This document shows, in pieces, positions 45,431 to 58,778 of a stretch of DNA of 64,000 nt (the stretch's first letter is position 1; the number at the start of each line of letters is the position of its first letter). The stretch is from positions 614,635,348 to 614,699,347 of the forward strand of contig CM057342.1 of assembly GCA_030015575.1 (NCBI GenBank), in the 5' to 3' direction. The DNA is from Agapanthus africanus. Lineage: Eukaryota > Streptophyta > Magnoliopsida > Asparagales > Amaryllidaceae. Below the pieces are notes generated by a model that was not told the DNA's origin, made no database searches, and was given only the letters and a program-made list of their open reading frames with translations. The position numbers and the translations under genes are program-made.

Positions 45431-48400
45431 GAAAGAAACAAATAAATTAGAACAATAAATAAAAGAAGAAAAAGAAATGTATATCTCACCCCAAAGTTGC
45501 TTGATGACCATCCCAAAGCAATTAAATTCATGATAGATTGATGAGAAACATGTTATTTGATGCAATTAAAAACGTTGCATTATTGTGTATATATCAATGT
45601 TGTTTTATAGATTGAATTTAATCGGGGGCGGGAGGGGAGGGTGGGGGGGCGGGGTAAAGCGATTTCATAGTTGGAGAGAAAGAATGAATAAATGAGGGAG
45701 AGATGAGAGAGATGGTAGTGAAGAAGATAGACACCTGTCATTTTTTATGTGGAGAGAAAATCCTTTTTGATTTAAGAGAGAGAGAGAGAGAGAGATCTTT
45801 TAATTTTTTATGAAGAGAGAAAATTCTTCTTTTGGGAAAGAGAATATATTTATTTTGGTTGACCATATAGAAAATGTCAAGTGCAAAGTGACGTCCATAT
45901 GGCAAAGTCTTATTGGTTGCAGCATAATTAGTCATCATTAGTTATGCTGTTACCACCATAAAATTTATGGTAATTATTAATTGATATGGGAAATGCAGGG
46001 CATATGAATAAATATGAAGTTTTGAGGGTTTTCTGCAAAGTTCAAAAATTAGGAAGAAGATGAAGTTGATGGGATGAGGGAATTAGAATTGTGGATATTA
46101 ATTAAACGTCACGGCTTTTGGATACAACGGCTCTCCAACGGGAAAGGAGATAGAGATAGCGAATAGATAATTAGAGATAAAGTTTGTCTCAATATCAAAT
46201 TCATAATCATTCAATGTCTCCAGCTGTAGAGATTTTATATCTATAGGTGGGGAAATCGGAATATATATATTTTATTTGGCACCAGCCCGTAACCAGTCCG
46301 TAACCTTTAACCCAAGCACACAACACACACGCAACACACGCACACAGGCACGCACACCCCACACAAACACAAACACATACATTCAGAAGATCCATGAATT
46401 TGCCCGTGCACGCTCCCCGAAAGGAAAAGTTGCTATGCCTGTTGAGCTATTGCTCATTGATAGGAATTGGATTTTGTTGGCCAAGTTTGTCAATTCCAAT
46501 CAGTTGGAATTTATACACATAAATGGCACATTCATGAGATGTGAACTTGAGCCACAAATTGGACCTGTTGGTCCTATGTACATTTCTGGAAGAGAAATAC
46601 TTTTTTAACCGGGTTTTATCTACCCAAAAATGTACCTGCCATAAGATTAGTAACTAGCAGGTGCATAAAAAAGATCAAGATTTCATTAAAAAATTTATAT
46701 TATACATTTTACATAGATCCTAAAAAAATATAACAACACTTTAAATCAATTTAGTTACAATATAAAAGAAACCATTTTCTTTAAATTCGGCATATCATAT
46801 CGTATTCCCTCTAAAACCGATATAGAAGATAGATGGGCGATATTTAGAATACCGATATTAAGAATTTACATGATGAATTTTTTTTTATCATAAAATAGGT
46901 CGTCCAGTGCAAAACTCCAAAAAATTAAAAATAAAATAAAAAAGAAGGATAAGTATATGTTAGATATTTTTATGTAAAGAAAGATTCTGGGCTTTTAGAG
47001 AGAATATAAATTATAATAAGATACTATTAGCAGTTGCTAAGCTGTATCAAATTAATATAACGACTATACATCAAAATCCAACAATAATAAATAATGAACG
47101 GAAAAAATTATTGAACACGCAAATATTTACACTTAAATTGAAGATAGGAATACTAACTTTTATGCATATAACATTACGTGTTGATCTATAAGTAAGGAAC
47201 TCAATAACCATAAAATTCAAGAATTAAAAAAATAATTTTCATAATAGAATAGTTTTCTTAAATGGATAAGCTTATAAATGTTAATAATAAACTTAATGAA
47301 ATCATTTAAATGTTCATGCTATTGTCACCCCCCATTTTCATATTAGATTCACTCTTAAACTTATGATGACACAAATCAAATTAGAAGAGTGTATATAACA
47401 AAAAGGACCGCAAAGACTATCTTTTCCATCATTTTCTTTTAGTAGAGTAATGTAGATATAGATAGATAATTTATACATTTATACTATTATAAATAGAACT
47501 CATAGGGGTAGCATAAAAAATCTCTCATTTTCCTCATAAATTAATTCAAAAAGTAAGAAAAATCCCTTATGATGGAACTCTAACATATAGCATGCCGACT
47601 CATATCCTCAGGCTCATGAATTTACCATTGTAACCTTTCATCATTCAAATACCATAAAGGTCGGTAAAAGTACACCAAATATTTTTTTCCAAAAAAAAGA
47701 TCCTTAATAATCACCATATTTATGAAAAATGGTTTGAAAAGGTCGACACATAGACCCACCCCTTATTCTCTTAACATGTACACTCTACGCACGTGCATGC
47801 AAAATTCTAGTAGCAATAAATTGCAACAAATTAATCAAGTGAACCCAGCAGTGATATAGAATTCCGAGGTCTAACTAAATATTCTTCGCTTGGGCAATAA
47901 GATTGAAATTGCAAATTATGACCACCATTAGATCCAAAGATGTGAAATGGTGTATGGTTAGGTTAACTTCGGCAACGTTCGAAAAGTCTACGATCGACGT
48001 CAAGATCCAGGGAGCCATGATATTAGAGATTCGATCGATTAAGACTTATTTACCATGCATTGATTGTAATCATCTTGCGGGAGCTAGCTAGGTTATCGTC
48101 AGAATGTTGCAGCCCAGCCGGAGTTACTCGCCATCGACATTCCCATCTTGTTGAAGCTAGTTATATAAGGGCTCTTCAAACGTCAAAGGAGCTAGCTTAC
48201 TGCACCATTTTTCCATCTTCTCTTGACCCACATCCTGTGTTTTTTTGCAGTGTGCTAGAAGAGGTAGAATGTATGTCTTCAATTTAGACCATATATATTT
48301 TGTCAAATAAATTGATTTCAACCTAATTAATTAAAAGTATACTAAGTCCAATAAAATTGCATTCCTAAGCTTCTATGCTGCAACTTTAGCAATGTGCATA

Positions 48401-49129
48401 GAGCTTCAAGCACATATGCTTTGTGGCTCCTAATTAGATATTTAACCCTTAAGGAGACTTATTTCATTTCTTCATTCTTTCATGGTTGTGGTAAAATGCA
48501 AACACAAATAATAATCAGAGAAAATCATATTAAAAAAAAAACTTTTTTTAAAAATTTGACTGTGAGCAAATATGAACATCAGTGTCCTAGGATTCAGAGC
48601 CCCACTAAATCCAGCTTATGATCAATTTTTGCATCTTCGGATGGGAAGCTAATCTGGTGAGATGAAAAAATTAGTGCCGAGTTTTGGAGAATTCGATCAA
48701 TGGGATGCAATGCTAATCTCGTTTCTCAAGCACAGATGAGAAGAAGCTGCTGCTGATGGTATGTGGGTTTGGTTGAAAGATCGGAATAGAAAATGAATTG
48801 GCTCTGCTTTTCCCTAGTTTTAATTAATTAATATAAGCAAGCATTAAAAACTTGTGCTTAGTTTTTTGTCCCTGAAAAGGAAATTGCCATGTATGATGCC
48901 ACATGTTATGCCACATAGGTCTGTACGTTTTCCCGTAGATTAAACCTTGTAGAAAAAGCATTTTCTACCGATATGGTAGAATTCACGTCATCTACAAAAA
49001 CTCTTATTGGCTATAAGGTGGATAGCGGATGCAATTTAGTATGCAGTGAATAACACGCCCCATAAGAATCCATGATCAAACAATCATTGGAAGAAAAATA
49101 TTTTTCTTCTTTTTTTTCTCTACCTAAAC
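44918..49129. other. AT-rich intergenic region without recognised genes
   Basis: Contains simple tracts: AAAAAG repeats (about 45400-45440), a G-rich run (45624-45654), an AG run (45775-45795) and a CA-rich tract (about 46315-46378). A 57-codon frame from ATG 46435 (MPVELLLIDRNWILLAKF) is not recognised and has no neighbours to support it. A TATA-like TTATATAAGG lies at about 48160 without an identifiable gene. I see no LTR ends here. Confidence 0.5.
45624..45654 (+). other. G-quadruplex motif
   Basis: Six G-runs of three to seven guanines separated by single bases (GGGGGCGGGAGGGGAGGG, then T, GGGGGGG, C, GGGG), well above the minimum for an intramolecular G-quadruplex. It stands alone in AT-rich sequence. 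Confidence 0.7.
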
Positions 49130-49499
49130 CATAGTCACATAATTCGCGAATTATTCGATTGATTCGCGAATAATTCGCGAATTATGTGACTGCCGATTAA
49201 ATCTGCGATTTATTCGCCATCACCGAACGCGCCGAATTATTGCCGAATTATTCGCGAATAATTCCCGAATTATTCAAAAAAACGAATTGTTCAAAAAAAA
49301 AGCAAATAATTCACGAAATCAAAATCTACCGCCTCATATATTAATTTTATATTAATTTTTTGCTCGAAATCCTTCCCGAACATTTCCCAAACACTTACCG
49401 AATCTTTCCCGAATACCTGCCGATTTTTTCCGAATAGTTCTCCGAATCCGAATTTTCGACCTCGCCGAATTATTGCTGAATCACGAATTTGTGACTATG
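49130..49499. mobile_element. hAT-type MITE, 370 bp
   Basis: Terminal inverted repeats CATAGTCACA...AATTCG and its complement at the right end (CGAATTTGTGACTATG), flanked by the perfect 8-bp duplication ACCTAAAC (49122-49129 and 49500-49507). An 8-bp duplication is the hAT signature. The interior is built from variants of CGAATTATTCG. The left end repeats inside as an inverted copy: AGTCACATAATTCGCGAATT (from 49132) returns in reverse at about 49164-49191. No transposase. Confidence 0.88.
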
Positions 49500-49507
49500 A
49501 CCTAAAC

Positions 49508-49871
49508 AAGTCTAGTTAGCAAGTGACTTTCACTTTCCAACTTTCTTCCTTCCTTTCCATTCTGGCAATTGGAAAGTAAAAATAAAAGCAGGAGAGTAAG
49601 AAAGTAGTAGAAAAATAAAATAAAAAGAAAGTGAAGAGATGGTATTAATTCTTATTTGTTTTGTATAAAAGAAAGTGGGAAAAAATCCGAGTTGAAGTTT
49701 ATATGGCGATAGAAAGTGAGATTTGCTTGTTTGTTTGGAACGATAGAAAGTAATTTAAATAGGATAGAAATAAGAAATTAATAGAATAAAATATTATTAC
49801 TTTATTCCACTTTCTTACTTTCATCTCACTATCTCTAGCTTCGGAGAGAAAGTGAAATGCCCCAAAATGAT
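49508..49871. other. AT-rich spacer, possible second MITE
   Basis: Contains many GAAAGT/ACTTTC words in both orientations (for example ACTTTCACTTTCC near 49526 and GAGAGAAAGTGAAATG near 49844), which hints at a degenerate inverted-repeat element. No clear ends or duplication. Confidence 0.25.
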
Positions 49872-51243
49872 TGTAATACCCAGTTCATTTTGTATTCAAT
49901 TATTCGTATTTTAAATAAAATTCTTCAAAACAATTTTCCTAATTTAATCTCTATTATTTTTCCTATCGCTATTTTCTTTTCTTATTTTAACATCCTAAAC
50001 TAAATCCTAACTATAACCTAAGCCTAAATTCCTAAGCCTATCCCTCTCAAATTCTACCCAAACCCAACCTGGTCCGGCACTATGGGCTCGAGCCTCGTCG
50101 CACCATGCAGTGTCCGTGCCACCCGTCTCGTCGCTGTCGTGATCGTTGATTCATCACAGGAAAGTTCAAAACTTGCTTTATATGCTATGTATATTGGTTG
50201 TAGAGGTCTTCATTATAGAACTGTATAGTTCAAGGATGAAATGACGCCCCCGAGATTCGTTACGAAATCTGAAATTTATCGCGTATATCACCATATAAAA
50301 TTCATAATTAATTGCACAAAAATCGTATCATGGCGTGCTTAGGCTCGTTATAAATAGGAATAGACAATCTATGGATATATGGGGATAGTTTATGAATACT
50401 ATTACAATATGGCGATGAAAACTGAGGAGTTTCCTGGCCCTAGACTGTAGTCCAGAGCAGGAATTTCTGTCGTTACCTATTTTAGAACATCTATACCTCC
50501 TTGTTTAAATGCGCAAGTAGACTGAACCATATATCTAAGCGTAGATAATTTAATTATCTTTCTAACGGTACTGGTCTCATTACATTCCGGTATCGTTTGA
50601 TATTTATAATATGTTTTAAACTGTTGGTGTATACAGCAGAATTCTGCAGTTTCACTTTAAACGTAGTAACGATGAACTGAACATAACTCCTAGTATATGA
50701 TGGATATTACTATCCGTCTTTTGAGTTGGAATCTTAACAGATAACCCTACATAATATTCAACTGTGGCGATGCCTAAAACTGAATGTAACCTAGGTAAAA
50801 ATGTGTTTGAAGTTGGACTTCCAGTTCAGAAATTGGAATTTCAGCAAGCGGACAACCTCTTTGAAATCATCGTATCTCACTAACCAGAAATCTGACTGAT
50901 ACGAAACCAACTTTTTTGCTTAGATAACTGAGTTTAATGTTTATGCCTTTTATATTGTTTTGCCTGATTCTACACGTATGATTAACCGTGATTTTCACGA
51001 CTTGAACAACACCGAATGCCTGTGTTGTATTCTTATGGTATTTTACCGCATCCTCATTATATGGCTTGACCATTTTATCTGTAGTGATTAGTGACTATTT
51101 ACATTGATACCTTAGTGTTTATAGTGCATTGTCGAGTGATAGTGATATCGATTGGTTGTATCAAGTATGCCGGTGAAGTGATGGAACGGTGAAATTGATC
51201 GAACGGTGATAGTGATTGAAAAGCGATAGGGATGCGTACTTGT
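49872..51243 (+). repeat. LTR-like unit 1 (diverged)
   Basis: Starts TGTAATACCCAGTTC and runs in parallel with unit 2: an AT-rich opening, a short GC-rich segment with CATCACAGGAAAGTTC (about 50153), a middle with AGTCCAGAGCAGGAATTTC (about 50449), a segment AGTTCAGAAATTGGAATTTC (about 50823), and an end with AGTGATAG words and CGTACTTGT. These match unit 2 at lower identity. A TGTAAYACCC start suggests a gypsy LTR, but no internal region or duplication was found. Confidence 0.5.
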
Positions 51244-51737
51244 TGTCACGCCCCGCTTTCCAGTAGATGGAAACGGTGACATGGTGGGCTGCAACGTATT
51301 TAATGTGAAATAAATACATTAAGCATAATTAAGTAATATGTAAATGTACAAGAATGACAAGAGTATTAAAATGAAACAACAACTTTATTTACATTTATCT
51401 TGACATATAACTGTTTGAAAATAAAAAATACAACGGGTAAAGCAGTGCCTAAAAAATGGCATACAGGAAAGTAAGTGCAATATAACTAGTAGTCAGGCTA
51501 TGCCGCAAACTGGTCCAAATCCTCCTGGCTCGGCTCAATCTCTTCAGTGACCGGTCCTCCTGACGAACATTCCAAAGAAAGAAACAGAAAGGAATGTCGT
51601 CAGCGAACTAATGCTCAGTAAGTCCCAAAAGAAGAAAGATAAGATAATATATAAAGTGAAATGAAAAGGTAAAGTGTATAACTGATTACTGGTATATGAT
51701 AGTTATTATAACGTGGTTATTTGTAGTTTGGTAAAGG
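51244..51737 (+). repeat. Fragment beginning TGTCACGCCCCGC, possible truncated LTR
   Basis: Directly abuts unit 1 and ends at the start of unit 2. The opening TGTCACGCCCCGCTTTCC is LTR-like. No coding sequence. The right end is not defined by any repeat in this window. Confidence 0.3.
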
Positions 51738-52204
51738 TGTAAATTCCCGGTTCCGTCAATAAAATTTCTATAATTTTTCCATAATATTTTTCCAAGTCCC
51801 CTTAAACGTTTTTCTATTTTCTCCATATTTATTTTTTTGTCTGTAGGAATTTAGATACACATTTTTTAATTCTAAATTTATTCCTAAACAAAAAAATTCC
51901 CGGCCCAACTTTCCCTTACCCAGCCCACTTCTATTTTTCTTTACAAATCCTAATTCCCTAAACCCTCGGCCCAAACCCAAGCCCATGCACTTACCTCGCC
52001 CGACCCGGCCCCGTACCCGTACCCGACCCTTCATCCCTCTCTTCCACACTCGCCCATTTGCTTTCCTGCTCTTTTGTTCTGCGCTCCACGTTGCCGACGC
52101 CCGCGCCTCGTCGCCCCACGTCCCCGCTCCTTAAGCTCACGATCGCGCGCATGCTCGCCCCCTCCTCAAGCCCCTCCTCGTCTCCCTCTCTCCCTCATAC
52201 AAAG
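51738..52204 (+). repeat. LTR-like unit 2, left part
   Basis: Starts TGTAAATTCCCGG, becomes GC-rich from about 51895, and is cut by copia D at 52204. It continues at 61956 after the duplication CAAAG. The GC-rich part has an open frame on the plus strand that runs into the copia LTR, which is not a gene. Confidence 0.45.
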
Positions 52205-54275
52205 TGTTAGGTCCACGTTACCCACCCCGGTCCTTTCGGGGAGGCGGAAAAAGTTAAACGAAATTTTTTCTTGACTAGGTAACATGGACCGTACAATACA
52301 GATCTTTGCTAAACTACACACTAGCAACTAACTAGAGATTTATCTACTCGGTTAGGGGTTATACCTCAACTTGAACTCTTTCTCTTGGACTCCTTGTGGT
52401 GCTCGGATGGTTCTTTCCTTGTCGCCCTCTCTTGCCGAAGATGGATCCACCTGAGGGTCTCTACCTTAAGCTCCTTTCTCGAACTTTGAGAAAACTAAAG
52501 TGTCCGGCTTGCTAGACCTTCAACCTTAGGATGAGTAGAGTGACTTTGGGTGTTTTGTCTCTAAGGAAATATTTCTCAACTCATGAAAATGTTTTTCCTT
52601 GAACTAGAGGAGGAGGAAGAAGAAGAGATGAGAGAGAATGAGAATGTGAGAATGATTGAGTTTTACAACCATAACTAGAATATATGTGAATTAATCTAAT
52701 TAATAATTTTAATCAAATGAAAAAGGTGATGGTTGGTTTGATAAGACCATTATCATTTCACATTAAATGTTTTTGCAAAGATCAAAGAGCATCTTTGAAG
52801 TGAAATGATGATGGTCAATGTTTCAACCATGGTCACCAAGTCAACCTTGGTCAACAAGTCAACAACCCTAACCATAACACAATTTCATTTAATTAATATT
52901 ATTACTTGATATTTCATATATTCATTAGGGTTTGGAAAAAGACAACCGTCAACTGTGCATATACACCCGTTCCAAAACCCTAATGAAAATCCTCTTCCTC
53001 CGCCTCAAACAATTGTGCATACACACCCGCATTCGTGTTCCGAAGAACACGAATACAATGAGATAAAACTAACCCCAAAACATATACTAGGATCTGGCTC
53101 AAACCAGAGCCCGCTAGTAATGACCGTCCGGACACCAAACGTACACAAGTGCGCGGATGTGAATGAACCCCGTCGCAAAACCATGCGACCTCTACTCTGT
53201 TTTGCCCAAAGGCGAATAACCCTCTGTGTGGGACTCTAAAAACTTGACACTACGCTGGCAGTGGGTTTAACCACAGACCGCAAGCGGCACTAGCTGTACG
53301 TAACGACCCCCAGGTAGATGCCGATAAGAAGATTGATGAGGCGAACCCATCCGAACTCCTACCGAGCCTGTATGTGACAATCTTCGTATTGTCCAGTCTG
53401 TTCATATGAGAATATCGCATGGCGGGCCAAGGGGGTGGTAAACGTCAGTCCCCTAATAGCGGTACAAGTAGTGTCGGAATGTAGCCCAGAACACTCTGAG
53501 ATAACACTGGAAACCTACCAGCATATCTCGCTTGCCCTGGCCAGGGACGACAATGTGTAATAGCTCTCCTAGACACAGCGCGATATCAACTCCCAATACC
53601 GGGAGAGACGAATCCTATCTAACCGTCACTACCTCCAAGTGCTTCGGGACTGCACCCAACTACTACCTGTTCGCATGACTCCTTTGAGCCGTGGTAGGGT
53701 AGTAATCAAAGTACAGTGGGAACACACTCGAGGCGAAGTGACAGTGTCAAGTCAGCGGACTAAGCTGTACTCATGTCACCTGGGAACTGTTAACTGACGA
53801 TAGGTATAATACCAACCAACAGTTCCCGACGAGTCCTGTCCAGTGTACTAGTAACCTAACGAGCACCCGCATACTATCTCAAGTACGACGTACTGACGGC
53901 TATGGGACAGACCGTCTCCCCTGCTGGGATGAGAAGCGCATACGCTAGTCTACTCCGGAGTATCGATACCCTGTCTCGATATTCCTACGACTAGGGACCT
54001 GTATAAGGATGTGCTTGTGGATTACCCAGCCCCCACGAGTGTGATCGCCATCACAACGCCGGTAATCAAGCAAAAGATCCTAAGGGCTCTACTAATGTGT
54101 ATAGGCGATATGTTAAAAGAAACGCATGTACACACATTGAAGTAGAAACAAACCAAGTAGCATACTACTATTTTGAGCAAGATTGTGTTTACAAGGGTGA
54201 ATATCCCAAGCTTCCATTAAGTAATATACAAACTAGTATGATACAGTAATGGCCTCTAGGGCATATACACTAACA
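52205..54275 (-). repeat. 3' LTR of copia D
   Basis: 2071 bp; in element orientation TGTTAGTGTATATGCCC to CGTGGACCTAACA. Near-identical to 59878-61950. Confidence 0.93.
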
Positions 54276-54287
54276 ATCTCCCACTTG
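54276..54287 (-). promoter_or_regulatory. Polypurine tract of copia D
   Basis: Minus strand AAGTGGGAGAT, directly before the LTR start TGTTAG. Confidence 0.85.
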
Positions 54288-54289
54288 CA

Positions 54290-57200
54290 CTAAGGCCATG
54301 TACTGGCGTATCGAAGACCTATCATCTCGATCAGCCGCTCGAACTGAGTCTGGGGCAAGGCCTATATGAATGGATCCGCTGTGTTGTCTTTTGTGTCCAC
54401 TCTCCGTACCTCGATCTCCTGGCGATCAATGATCTCCCTGATCATGTGATACCGCCTTAAGATGTGTCTGGATTTCTGATGGGACCTTGGTTCCTTCGCT
54501 AAATCTATAGCCCCATTGTTATCGCAATACAAAGGTATCGGGTCAACAATGGATGGAACCACCTGAAGTTCACTGATGAACTTCTTCATCCAGACCGCTT
54601 TTTTTTCGGCATCGCTTGCAGCAATGTATTCAGCCTCCATCGTTGAGTCTGCGACGGTATCCTGTTTGGAACTCTTCCAACATACCGCCCCTCCGTTGAG
54701 GGTAAACACAAAAACCGAGACAGACTTGCTGTCATCTTTGTCACTCTGGAAGCTTGAATCGGTAAAGGACTCGACCCTGAGGTCTCCATTACCGTAAACC
54801 AGGAACATCTCCTTAGTCCTTCTTAGGTACTTGAGAATGTTCTTCACTGCCGTCCAGTGGTCCTCACCTGGGTCTGACTGATACCGGCTCACCACGCTCA
54901 GCGCGTAAGCTACATTTGGTCTTATACATAGTATCGCATATATTATAGATCCTACCGCCGAAGCGTAGGGTATAGTGCTCATGCGAACCCTCTCCTCGTC
55001 AGTCTTAGGAGACATCTTCTTGGAGAGGGTAATTCCGTGCAATGCGGGTATGTTACCGCGCTTGGAATTCTCCATACTAAATCTATTTAGTACGGTCTCT
55101 ATGTACCTGGACTGCGAAAGTCCCAGCAGTCTCTTGGATCTATCTCTGTAGATCATGATCCCCAAAATATACGAGGCATCACCCAGGTCCTTCATGGAGA
55201 ACCGTTGTGAAAAAAATAGCTTGACCGATTGTAGCATAGGAATGTCATTTCCTATCAAAAGAATGTCGTCCACGTACAAGACTAGGAACACGACAGTTCG
55301 TCCTACAATTTTCTTATAGACACAAGGTTCATCTTCGTTCTTGATGAAATCAAATTCCTTGATTGCCTCATCAAAACAGATGTTCCACCTCCGCGATGGC
55401 TGCTTTAATCCATAAATGGATTTAAGCAACTTGCACACCTTCCCGCTGCTCCCACTGTCTACGAAACCTTCTGGCTGATCCATGTAAACGCACTCTTCCA
55501 AATAGCCGTTTAGAAAAGCCGTTTTAACGTCCATCTGCCAGATTTCATAGTCATGGAAGGCAACAATGGCAAGTAGGATCCGAATGGATTTGAGCATAGC
55601 CACCAGTGAAAAAGTTTTGTCATAGTCCACACCAGGTCTTTGACGAAAACCTTTTGCAACGAGTCTAGCCTTATAGCTTTCCACCTGCCCATCTACACCA
55701 AGTTTCCTTTTGTAGATCCATTTGCATCCAACGGGTTTTACCCCAGGTGGAGCAATATCCAAGGTCCACACTTTATTGGCGTACATTGACTCCATTTTGG
55801 ATTGCATTGCTTCCTGCCACTTATCAGAGTCCCTACTGATAATGGTCTGCCTGAAACTGGTAGGGTCATCTTCTTTCAAGATGCAATCCTCTCGATCCCC
55901 GTCTATGAGAAAACCGTAGTATCTCTCGGGCGGACGAGAAATCCTACCAGATTTGCGGAGTGGCTGAGGTTCGTCTGGGGTTATTGAATTCTGAGGTTCT
56001 GTCAAATCTTCAGTTTCATTTTGTGGTCGCTGAATTTCTTCCTGTTCTACTGAACTCCCACTTGTTTCTTTTGCAAGAAATTGCCACTCTAAAAAGGTGG
56101 CGTGGCGAGATACAAACACCTTCTGTTCCTCGGTGTGGCAGAACAGATATCCAGTGGAGTTCTTAGGATATCCCACAAATGTACATAGAACTGAACGTGC
56201 CTGAAGTTTGTCCGGATTTTGTACTTTTACATAGGCCGGACAACCCCATATCTTAATACGTTTAAGATACAGTTTTTTACCATTCCACATCTCGAACGGT
56301 GTGTTAGGCAAAGATTTAGACGGAATATCGTTCAATAGATATGCCGCTGTCAATAGCGCATGTCCCCAAAATGAAAGAGGCAATTCGGCATTACTCATCA
56401 TTGAGCGAACCATATCCAGTAGGGTACGATTCCTCCGCTCCGATACACCGTTGTGCTGTGGTGTATAAGGGGTAGTAAGCTGAGAGAGAATACCATTCTC
56501 TTTTAAGTAATCTAGGAATTCCGTGCTTAAGTACTCCCCTCCTCTATCAGACCGGAGGATCTTGATACTTTTGCCAGTCTGGTTCTCTACTTCGTTTCTG
56601 AATTCCTTGAATTTCTCAAAAGCTTCAGATTTGTGTTTCATAAGATACACATATCCGAATCTAGAGAGATCGTCAGTGAATGTGATGAAGTACGAGAACC
56701 CTACCCTTGCATGTATAGACATTGAACCACATACATCACTGTGTATGAGTCCCAAGAGCTCTGTTGCTCTCTCTCCATGTCCGGTAAACGGAGATTTGGT
56801 CATCTTCCCTTTGAGACAAGACTGACAAGTTTCATAGGATGAAAACTCGAACGCATTCAAGAGTCCATTTTTATGCAACTTACTTAGTCTTTTCTCTTCG
56901 ATATGACCAAGTCTACAATGCCACAAGTAGGATTCATTCGTATCTGAATTCTTCCTCTTGCGTGTGTTTTGTACATTAAGAACTGTATTCTGATTTAGAA
57001 CGTAGATACCATTATACAGCGTACCTTCTGCAACCAGTACCTTATGAAGGTAAATGTTCATGATATTTCTATCAAGAACAAAGTTATATCCATCTTTATC
57101 GAGTAAAAAACTGATATGATGTTGCAAACCATGGAAGGTACATAGTAGCAATTGTTCAAAATCATAGTCTTGCCATTTGGCAATACTAGGTGATATTCAC

Positions 57201-57615
57201 CGACGGCTGCAGCATTAACTTATGCTCCGTTCGCTACTCTGAGCGACATATCACCAGGTGCAACTTTCCTACTTTTTCTCAGTCCCTGCAATAAATTATA
57301 GATAAGAGATCTTGATCCGGTATTAAGTACCCAGGAGGTAGGGCGAACCGTAAAGCAGTTCTCATTTACAAGAACACCTGAAGTAGATGCAAAACCATGC
57401 TTCTTCTTCAACTGGGTATCCTTGGAATTCATACAATCCTGTTTCCCTTGCTCATACTTATGATTGTTGTCACAAGTTAGAGCCGAACCAACGTTCCCCA
57501 GCCCCGAATAAGAATTCGGATCGGTCAAACGATACATTTTATTATCTTGATTAGGGCGTGAAATGGTTGCTACCTGGAGAGAGAGAAAAGAAACACTCAG
57601 CGTGCGCTCTTGCAA
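54290..57615 (-). pseudogene. Copia D polyprotein: damaged protease, intact integrase-RT-RNase H frame
   Basis: From 57615 the frame reads a short N-terminal region, then the protease site VLNTGSRSL, where the catalytic Asp of LDTGSGSH has become Asn. A stop (57217-57219) and a shift near 57115 follow. From 57151 a 929-codon frame is open: integrase zinc finger (CQSCLKGKMTK), core (TDDLSRFGYV, LRSDRGGEYLS, GVSERRNRT), RT (LYVDDILLIGND, about 55260), RNase H (FTDSSFQSDK, STMEAEYIAA, LYCDNNGA). A premature stop at 54362 removes the last 24 codons; the family stop is at 54290. Wording is closest to Angela/BARE-type copia elements known to me. Confidence 0.9.
57574..57592 (-). promoter_or_regulatory. 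Splice-acceptor-like tract before pol of copia D
   Basis: Minus strand TTTCTTTTCTCTCTCTCCAG, then GTAGCAACC. It lies in the same place as the tract at 19391-19413 in copia C. In D the ATG seen in C is ATT. Confidence 0.45.
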
Positions 57616-58778
57616 GATTAGATTAGTTTATTAGTTTATCTAATCAGGATGGCTCCTACTGTTTCCTCAAATTCTTCTTAAAACCTTTTGAAAAGAAGAA
57701 CTAGTCGGAATTTAATTCACGTCACAATTCTTGCTTAACCTTTCAGCCAGGTTAGTGTTGGTACTTCGAGGGAGGTTTTCCAACGCTTTCGCGAAGTTCC
57801 TTAATTTAAGAACCTCTTTTTCCTGGGGGCGTAGCCCCGCTAACATCTTTCTAGACACCTACTAGGTTTATAGTATTGATCGTTAAGTGAAATAATCTTC
57901 CGAGAGTAATCCAACTCATCAGTGGGATCGGGATCCAACTATCATTGTGTGATGACCTAGATGGAATCCACTCTAGTCACCACACTCCAGAAGGTATGCT
58001 AAATCTGCAAGTTCAAGTTTCTTTAGAAACTCCCGATGTGGTTTTTGCCCCTAAGACCCAAGTGACCTTGACTGAGCCAACATATCAAAGAATCCTAGTC
58101 AAGTTCAACCCGTCATTATCTTGATTGCATTAGACCCACCCGTACGAGTTCTTGACTGAGCCAAAATGACCGCACGACTGTCCCAACCAATCACATTGTA
58201 TCCTACGGAAAAATATTACATAGCTACCGTACACTACGCCTCGGCTGAGCACGAAATATGTAGCACGAATACTAAGCAATACCAATCCGAAACGACGGAG
58301 GGCTACGACTGGGTTTTGGCGAAAACCCGTTAACGTAATGAACTTGATATCGTTGAAGGAACGCGATACACCTTTTTTTAAAATATAGTGGCGAAAACTT
58401 TTGCTAAAGAGGTCACTCCCTGTGAAGGGATCTCGCCTCTTTCCTCGTCGAATGAGGTGCAGGATATTCTAAGATGAATACCTCGATGCAAAGCAAGAAT
58501 AATCGACTATAGTGAAGTTATCACCTTGACGCAAACTTTTATCTAAGGGGTCACTCCCGATGAGGGGATCTCGGCCCTTGCCTCGTCGAATGAGGTGCTG
58601 GGCATTCACAACCGAATGCCTCTGCGCAAAACAAAAGTGAACGTCCTTGCAATAACAACTTTTTGAAAAATTGTTCCAACAACGTCTTTTAGGTTTGTTT
58701 TCTTGCATTAATTTAATGTGTCCCATCAATTAATCCTACCATTGCAGAAAACAACGAAAATATGACGTACGCTTATGC

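Noticed and set aside
46435-46608. 57-codon frame MPVELLLIDRNWILLAKF...
   Set aside because: Short, isolated, no recognised domain; noted only within the intergenic entry.
49872-52204. Units 1 and 2 as the LTR pair of one short element
   Set aside because: They are too diverged from each other, differ in the GC-rich part, and no duplication or primer site links them.
52074-52274. Plus-strand Arg/Pro-rich frame
   Set aside because: It crosses from the GC-rich unit 2 into the LTR of copia D, so the end is an insertion artefact.
54576-54797. Plus-strand frames over copia D pol
   Set aside because: Shadow frames opposite the RNase H coding region.
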